From assembly GCA_934096805.1 (NCBI GenBank), contig CAKOMW010000001.1:248001-312000 (forward strand): a stretch of DNA of 64,000 bases, in the 5' to 3' direction. Positions 59,010-64,000 of this stretch are shown here, piece after piece; position 1 is the stretch's first letter, and each line of letters opens with the position of its first letter. Position numbers and translations under genes: made by a program. This stretch comes from an uncultured Bacilli bacterium (lineage in GTDB: Bacteria; Bacillota_I; Bacilli_A; RF39; UBA660). The notes under the pieces are model-generated. The model worked only from the letters and a program-made list of their open reading frames with translations, was not told where the DNA came from and searched no databases.

Positions 59010-59264
59010 ATGGAAGCATTAATGTATATAGTATTTGGTGTTTTTTTATTAATTTTTTATTCAATTGGATTTAGCACAGGACAAAGAGTAATGAAAAAAG
59101 AAGAATCGGTTACACCAATTACAAAGAAAATAGTCAATGCTATCACAAATAAAAACGAAGAAACTTCTGACTCATATGCAGAAGATGAAGATGATGAGAT
59201 ATCAAAAGTTTTGCATAATATCGAAGTTTATGATGGCACTGGGAAAGGACAGATTGATGTATGA
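59010..59264 (+). CDS. Small phage membrane protein between terL and portal
   Basis: 84 residues. One N-terminal helix (YIVFGVFLLIFYSIGFSTG), then an acidic, disordered tail (EDEDDEISKVLHNIE). Overlaps portal by 4 nt. Unknown role. Confidence 0.65.
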   Translation: MEALMYIVFGVFLLIFYSIGFSTGQRVMKKEESVTPITKKIVNAITNKNEETSDSYAEDEDDEISKVLHNIEVYDGTGKGQIDV

Positions 59265-61003
59265 ATGAAATAACAAAGGAAACTAGAGAAGAATTAGAAA
59301 TAACAACTGATGAATGGAAGTTATATGAAAAAGGCAAAAACTATAATGAAAAAAGAGGTTTATATGCTGACACAGATAGAAACTTCCGCTTCTATAATGA
59401 AGATCAATGGGATGGATTAAAATCAGGAAGCATAGCACCAGTTACTTATAATGTAATTAAACCAATAGTTAAATATAAAGTAGGTAACTTATTGACTAAT
59501 CTATTAGTTGTTAACTATTCCGCAGAAAATTGGGAAGATGAAGTATTTCAAAGAGAAGCGGAAAAAGTATGCGATAAACTAAATAAACATGTAGCAAGAT
59601 TGTGGGAAAAAGATTACATGGATTACAAGCTTAGAAGAATAGTGAAACAATCGTGTATAAACTCAGAAGGTGTAGTTTATGTAAACAATGATGAAAATAA
59701 TGAACCACAAATAGAAATAATAAGTAAAAACAATATTTATTATGGAGATGAAAATCAAGTTGACATTCAAAAACAGCCATATATCTTAATAGCCAAAAGA
59801 ATGCCTGTTGAAAAAGTAATTGAATTGGCGAAAGAAAATAAATTATCAGATGAAGAAATAAAAAACATAACCCCAGACAATCTAACAGGCACCGAGGCAG
59901 GAGATAGTGCTAAAGAAGAAGTTGATAATAAAGTTTTAGTAATAACCAAACTTACTAAAAAACATGATAAAGTATACACAAAAGTATCTGCTAAGCATGT
60001 TGTAATAAAAAAAGAGCATGATAGTGGACTAACACTATATCCTGTAGCACATATGATATGGGAAGAGTTAGAGGGTTCTGCTAGAGGTATGGGAGAAGTT
60101 AAATACTTAATACCTAACCAGATAGAGATAAATAGGAACCTTATGAGACGTTTAATCTCATCAAAATATTTCTCTTATCCACAAAGAGTTGTTAATATCG
60201 AAAAGATTGTCAATCCAAAATCAATAGATAAAATAGGGCAAACTATAAAAATAAGAGATATGCTAGTAGATGATGTTAAAAAGTATATAGGTTTTTTACA
60301 ACCAGCACCAATGTCTAACGATGCTGATTTGATTGGAAATGAATTAATAACAAATACAAGAGAATTAGCAGGGGCAGGAGATATAGCAACTGGAGATGTA
60401 AATCCAGAACAAGCATCTGGTAGAGCAATACTTGCTTTACAAAACGTAGCACAACAAACATTAAATGAACAACTAATGCACATTAAAATGTTTGTAGAAG
60501 ACTTAGGTAGAATCTACATAGATCAATGGAAAACATATAACAAAACAGATGGTATGACTATACTTGAAGAAGTTGAAGTAGAAGTACCTGGAGAAAATGG
60601 CGGAACAAAAACAGAAAAACAAAAGAAACCTTATAAAATTAATGGAACAGTATTAGAAAAGTTAAAGACTAATGTAAAGGTTGATGTAACACCAAAATCT
60701 GCATACGACAAATTAGCATATGAAATGAGCCTAGAAAATCTATTATCAAATAAGTTAATAACATTTGAAGAATATGTTAAATTGTTACCATGGGATAGTG
60801 CAATGCCTAAGGCAAAACTTGAAGAATTGTTAGAACATCGTGAAGAAGAACAAGCAAAAATACAACAAATAGAAAAACAAGCAATTCAAATGCAAAATGA
60901 AATGAATGGTTACATTCAAGAAAATGAAAATATCAATAATATTGACATGGAAGGTCAACAACTTATTGATGAAATAGGAAATCAAGGAACTGCAACAATG
61001 TAG
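59261..61003 (+). CDS. Phage portal protein
   Basis: 580 residues. FYNEDQWDG, PVTYNVIKPIVKYKVGNLL, EGVVYVNND, and a long helical region (~340-400: IGNELITNTRELAGAGDIATGDVNPEQASGRAILALQN in outline), typical of portal proteins. A Gln/Glu-rich C-terminal helix follows (REEEQAKIQQIEKQ). Follows terL and precedes the scaffold, as expected. Confidence 0.9.
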   Translation: MNEITKETREELEITTDEWKLYEKGKNYNEKRGLYADTDRNFRFYNEDQWDGLKSGSIAPVTYNVIKPIVKYKVGNLLTNLLVVNYSAENWEDEVFQREAEKVCDKLNKHVARLWEKDYMDYKLRRIVKQSCINSEGVVYVNNDENNEPQIEIISKNNIYYGDENQVDIQKQPYILIAKRMPVEKVIELAKENKLSDEEIKNITPDNLTGTEAGDSAKEEVDNKVLVITKLTKKHDKVYTKVSAKHVVIKKEHDSGLTLYPVAHMIWEELEGSARGMGEVKYLIPNQIEINRNLMRRLISSKYFSYPQRVVNIEKIVNPKSIDKIGQTIKIRDMLVDDVKKYIGFLQPAPMSNDADLIGNELITNTRELAGAGDIATGDVNPEQASGRAILALQNVAQQTLNEQLMHIKMFVEDLGRIYIDQWKTYNKTDGMTILEEVEVEVPGENGGTKTEKQKKPYKINGTVLEKLKTNVKVDVTPKSAYDKLAYEMSLENLLSNKLITFEEYVKLLPWDSAMPKAKLEELLEHREEEQAKIQQIEKQAIQMQNEMNGYIQENENINNIDMEGQQLIDEIGNQGTATM

Positions 61004-61080
61004 TTCTTTTGTTTTTTGTCTAACATATCGACATTAAATGTATGGAAATTATAGTCGACAGACTTTAAATGGGAGGAAAA

Positions 61081-61893
61081 ATGGAAGAAAAAGAAATGTT
61101 AGAACTAACTAACGAAAATGAGGAAGAACAAGAAACTTTAGAAAATGAAGTTGAAACAGAAGAAACCTCAGAAGATGTAGTAGAGGACATCAAGTCAGTT
61201 AATATGACACAAGAAGAGTTCGATAATGCAATGAAAGCAAGATTAGATAGGCAAAAGAGAAGCTTAGAAAAAGACTTTGCTAAAGAAATGGAAAAGTATG
61301 CTCGAACTAGACAAATATTAAGTGCTACTTTTGGTACTGATGATATTGAAGAATTAAATCAAAGAATGACCGATTACTACACAGAAGAAGGTATAGAAAT
61401 ACCTGAAGAACAACCTAAGGGATTATCTGAAGAAGAATATGAAATCCTAGGCACTGCGGAAGCACAAAAGATAATCAGTTTAGGAGAAGAAGACATTGTA
61501 GATGAACTAAATAGAATGAAAGATTTAGGAGTAGAAAATCTTGATTCTAAAGAAAAGTACATATACAAGAAGTTGTATGAAACTCTAGAACGCAATAAAC
61601 AATTAGACGATTTAAAAAAGAATGGTATTGATGCTTCCATTCTAGAAGACAAAGAGTTTCAAAAATATGAGAAAAAGTTCTCAAACGATATGGATTTGGT
61701 TGAAAAAGTGAATCTTTATCGTAAATTAACTCAAACCGAAACACCAGAAAAAATTGGAAGTATGGAAAGCGAAAGCAACAAGCAAGAAAAAGAATTCTAT
61801 ACACCAGAAGAGGTTGTTGGTTTAAGTCCAAGTGAATGGAAAAAACCAGGAGTTTGGGAAAAAGTAATGGCATCACAAAAAAAATGGAAATAA
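61081..61893 (+). CDS. Capsid scaffolding protein
   Basis: 270 residues. Acidic disordered N-terminus (~1-45), then MTQEEFDNAMKARLDRQKRSLEKDF and a helical body, ending with a short basic tail (WEKVMASQKKWK) that would contact capsid. Directly before the capsid gene. ATG at 61081, 6 nt after GGGAGG. Confidence 0.85.
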   Translation: MEEKEMLELTNENEEEQETLENEVETEETSEDVVEDIKSVNMTQEEFDNAMKARLDRQKRSLEKDFAKEMEKYARTRQILSATFGTDDIEELNQRMTDYYTEEGIEIPEEQPKGLSEEEYEILGTAEAQKIISLGEEDIVDELNRMKDLGVENLDSKEKYIYKKLYETLERNKQLDDLKKNGIDASILEDKEFQKYEKKFSNDMDLVEKVNLYRKLTQTETPEKIGSMESESNKQEKEFYTPEEVVGLSPSEWKKPGVWEKVMASQKKWK

Positions 61894-61910
61894 GAAAGGA
61901 ATGATAAAAT

Positions 61911-62876
61911 ATGAATGATGCAATTCAAACTATTTGGCATCAAGGGTACGAAAGAGCCCTACGAACTATTACTTCATTAAGAAGTCATAGTGATTTTAAA
62001 TATGAAAAGGATACACATAATGCAAAAAAAGTAATAATCTTAAATGCAGACAAACCAACTATTAGAAAATATACACCTTGGACATCTATTAAAAGAGATA
62101 AGGCAAGTTGTACAAAGCAAGAATTCGAAATGGATCAAATGTTTTACTTTAACGTTGGTATTGACCACGTAATTAAAGCACAAACAGTTGATGGAGCACT
62201 TGAAGCAATTTGTGAAGAAGGCGCTATTGCATTAACTGAAGAAGGAGATAAATACGTTGCTAGTTTAGTAAAAGGTGGAGTGGATGCAGGAAAGGTAAGT
62301 GTAATTGATGGTACATCAGTAACAAAATCAAATGCAGTTGATAAGATTGAAGATGGTTTTGCAGTTCTATACGGAAATAATTGTAAAATCAATGAAACTT
62401 ATTATGCTGAATTACATCCTACTTACTTTACAAAAGTAAGACCAAACTTATTAGAACTATATACAGACAACGTAGCAATGGCAAAGAAAGGGTTTGTTGG
62501 TAAATATGGCAATGCTTTAGTTTCAATTGAAAACTTATTACCAAAATTAGACCCTACTTACGCAAAAACAAGTGATACTGATATAGTTGAAGGTAAAACT
62601 TACTATACAAGAACTGGAGAATCTAGTGCTTATGTTTATACAGAAGTAACAAGCCCAGCTAAAGCATCAATTGGAGATTACTATGAAGTTAGTGGCTATG
62701 GAAAAGTATTAAACTTCCTTAGAACAAATAAAGCAGTTGCATTCGCTGAACAAATCGAAAAAGTTAAAAACTATGAAGTTCAAGACGGATTCGAAACAGC
62801 ACAAAAAGGTCTTTATGTGTTCGGTGGTTTACTAGTTAGACCAGAAGAAGTAGTTTGCATTAAAACAAGCCTTTAA
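61911..62876 (+). CDS. Major capsid protein with a small surface insertion
   Basis: 321 residues. HK97-like position and size after the scaffold. The conserved-looking ends are IQTIWHQGYERALR and YEVQDGFETAQKGLYVFGGLLVRPEEVV. Residues ~218-263 (DPTYAKTSDTDIVEGKTYYT ... SIGDYYEVSG) interrupt the capsid fold. They resemble a small beta domain seen in several phage structural proteins. Followed by a terminator, consistent with high expression. Confidence 0.85.
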   Translation: MNDAIQTIWHQGYERALRTITSLRSHSDFKYEKDTHNAKKVIILNADKPTIRKYTPWTSIKRDKASCTKQEFEMDQMFYFNVGIDHVIKAQTVDGALEAICEEGAIALTEEGDKYVASLVKGGVDAGKVSVIDGTSVTKSNAVDKIEDGFAVLYGNNCKINETYYAELHPTYFTKVRPNLLELYTDNVAMAKKGFVGKYGNALVSIENLLPKLDPTYAKTSDTDIVEGKTYYTRTGESSAYVYTEVTSPAKASIGDYYEVSGYGKVLNFLRTNKAVAFAEQIEKVKNYEVQDGFETAQKGLYVFGGLLVRPEEVVCIKTSL

Positions 62877-62880
62877 TATT

Positions 62881-62903
62881 GAGAGAGAAATCTCTCTTTT
62901 TTT
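62881..62903 (+). terminator. Terminator after the capsid gene
   Basis: GAGAGA-GAAA-TCTCTC followed by seven U. Lies 4 bp past the stop. Confidence 0.85.
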
Positions 62904-62945
62904 CGTGTTAATAGCATAAAGTAGGTGCAATTCCTACAAACACGA
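62903..62945 (+). ncRNA. Compact two-stem RNA element before the connector genes
   Basis: TCGTGTT (62903-62909) pairs with AACACGA (62939-62945). Inside it GTAGG (62921-62925) pairs with CCTAC (62933-62937) around TGCAATT. A bulge AATAGCATAAA separates the stems on the 5' side. The RBS AGGAGG follows within 6 nt. Could be a processing signal or translational control element. Confidence 0.5.
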
Positions 62946-62961
62946 CCTAGGAGGAATAAAT

Positions 62962-63387
62962 ATGGAAAACAAAGAAACAAAAGAAAACGTAGAATATTAC
63001 ACATTAAAACCAAGATTAAAACAATTTTTTGGTAGAAAGATAACTAAAAGTTTAACATTCGATGAAAAAACAGATGATAAAAAAATACATCAAACATTAA
63101 AAGATCTGGTATTAACAACAAAAATAAGAGATACAAGAACTATTACAATGCTAATAAATGGCGAAAAAAAGGAAATAAAAACAAAAGAAACAAGCACCAT
63201 AAAACAAAACTTAGTAGAGGGAATGATATTAATTTGGGATGAAAATTGTGGATATATAATCCCACAATACGAAATGACAACATTAAGTGAAATAGAAGAA
63301 GATGTAAAAGCAATGAAAGAAGTGTATGAGGGAGGAAGACAAGATGACGTTAGAGGAGATAAAGACACAAGTACTATCACTGATTGA
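62962..63387 (+). CDS. Hypothetical phage head-region protein
   Basis: 141 residues, unrecognised, Lys- and Glu-rich, probable beta core (LVEGMILIWDENCGYIIPQY). Located between capsid and the head-tail connector. Overlaps the next gene by 44 nt, an unusually long overlap for this phage. Confidence 0.65.
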   Translation: MENKETKENVEYYTLKPRLKQFFGRKITKSLTFDEKTDDKKIHQTLKDLVLTTKIRDTRTITMLINGEKKEIKTKETSTIKQNLVEGMILIWDENCGYIIPQYEMTTLSEIEEDVKAMKEVYEGGRQDDVRGDKDTSTITD

Positions 63388-63877
63388 AGAATATGATAGT
63401 GAAACAGCACAAAAGTTAACAAAAGATAGTGATATAGACATTAAATTAAATCATTCTATCGATAACATTCAAGTAGAACTAGCACAAATAAAATCTATAC
63501 CAGCATTAAAAGAAGTTGATACAGAAAAAGATGGACACGAAATATCTATTGATAATGTTTATAAAATCGATAAGATTAGAGAATGTGATTTTGAAGTTTT
63601 GAACAATAAAATTATTCTAGACAATGATTATAATGGAAAAGTAAACATTTATTATAATAAGTTCCCTGAAAAAATAGATTATAACACAGAAAACTCACAT
63701 GTTATGGAACTTACAAGGGATGCACTAGAATGCTTAGTGTATGGTGTAGCGAGTGCTATTTTAAAAGCAGATTTAGCATCGAATTATAGTGTGTATGAGT
63801 ATAAATACCAAGAATTAAAGCAAATGCTTTCAGATGCTAAAACAACTGGCGAAATAAGATTTGTAGAGGAGTTGTGA
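63344..63877 (+). CDS. Head-tail connector protein
   Basis: 177 residues. MTLEEIKTQVLSLIEEYDSE at the start, then a beta strip (DNDYNGKVNIYYNKFPEKI) and ELTRDALECLVYGVASAILKAD followed by YKYQELKQML near the end. The helix-strand-helix layout and the position after capsid fit gp6/gp15-like adaptors. ATG at 63344 behind GGGAGG. Confidence 0.75.
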   Translation: MTLEEIKTQVLSLIEEYDSETAQKLTKDSDIDIKLNHSIDNIQVELAQIKSIPALKEVDTEKDGHEISIDNVYKIDKIRECDFEVLNNKIILDNDYNGKVNIYYNKFPEKIDYNTENSHVMELTRDALECLVYGVASAILKADLASNYSVYEYKYQELKQMLSDAKTTGEIRFVEEL

Positions 63878-63881
63878 TCAT

Positions 63882-64000
63882 ATGGCAACATTACCGACTA
63901 ATGATATAAAAACTAAGGCAAGCATTTATCAGAACTTTAGAGGTGTAGATTTCTATAATGAAACAGTACAAACCTATAGAAGCCCTGATAGTGTCAACAT
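63882..64000 (+). CDS. Phage structural protein, N-terminal part (cut by window edge)
   Basis: ATG at 63882 behind GAGGAG opens 39 codons to the edge (MATLPTNDIKTKASIYQNF, then RGVDFYNETVQTYRSPDSVN). Family not assigned; similar starts occur in connector or tail genes of Firmicutes phages. Confidence 0.7.
   Translation, partial: MATLPTNDIKTKASIYQNFRGVDFYNETVQTYRSPDSVN

Larger units (their letters stand above)
42397..64000. mobile_element. Tailed-phage prophage, left portion
   Basis: It extends from the tRNA-Ala 3' end past the right edge of the window. Order: integrase and lysogeny genes (minus), divergent operator region, early replication and recombination genes, many small accessory genes, ArpU/RinA-like regulator, a large structured RNA, HNH, TerS, TerL, portal, scaffold, capsid and connectors (plus). 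Its genes use A-ending codons, unlike the T-ending core. It looks intact over the visible part; tail and lysis genes would lie beyond the window. Confidence 0.93.

Overview
The window looks like a chromosomal piece of a very AT-rich, low-GC Firmicute (Bacilli or Erysipelotrichia-like, possibly an uncultured gut lineage). The evidence is the gene order prmC-spoIIR-secA-prfB-ftsEX-secE-nusG-rplKAJL-rpoBC, yvcK-whiA, murT-gatD and rpsP-khpA, together with strong T-ending codon use and sigmaA-type TTGACA-N17-TATAAT promoters. TGA is a real stop codon, because prfB carries the classic programmed +1 frameshift at an in-frame TGA. The code is therefore standard and not the mycoplasma code. The sporulation signalling gene spoIIR suggests a spore-forming ancestry.

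Layout. 1-3575: end of prmC, spoIIR, secA. 3576-8673: an accessory interval splitting the usual secA-prfB neighbourhood. It holds an orphan gene bracketed by direct repeats, a second copy of the last 14 codons of a SecA-type zinc tail, a decayed RhuM-family gene, a minus-strand gene made of two tandem copies of one domain, and an NrtR-like Nudix/winged-helix regulator with a HAD-family gene, each preceded by a matching 19-bp palindrome. 8674-42259: housekeeping core, covering RF2, two YitT paralogues, FtsE-FtsX-M23 hydrolase, SecE/NusG, ribosomal stalk proteins with RNA leaders, RNA polymerase, YvcK/WhiA, DgkB-like kinase, ClpP, a TGS-nucleoside kinase, GAPDH, MurT/GatD (GatD lacks its nucleophilic Cys), MurJ, an ATP-grasp enzyme, UMP kinase, an acyl-CoA synthetase-like ligase, a degenerate hybrid histidine kinase, S16 and KhpA.

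42320-42396 is tRNA-Ala(UGC). Immediately downstream a tailed-phage prophage begins and runs off the right edge. It has a minus-strand lysogeny module (tyrosine integrase, membrane protein, ImmA-like protease, CI-like repressor), an operator region with evenly built repressor sites, a Cro-like gene and then a rightward early region. The early region includes a DnaD-like replication protein, a DUF1071/Sak3-like annealing protein, a YqaJ-type exonuclease, SSB, a NinB-like protein, DUF1064 and a long run of tightly overlapping small coiled-coil proteins, ending with an ArpU/RinA-like late regulator. The packaging and head genes follow: HNH, TerS, TerL, portal, scaffold, capsid and head-tail connector.

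The most striking feature lies between the late regulator and the HNH gene: about 1.3 kb without a credible gene (55278-56636). It contains four tandem modules with the same architecture (a GTGCTA hairpin, a long covarying stem, then a conserved GGTGCTTATAA-type segment). Further nested hairpins and an intrinsic terminator complete it. It is best explained as a giant ornate phage RNA, of the general class of GOLLD/ROOL RNAs or a new relative.
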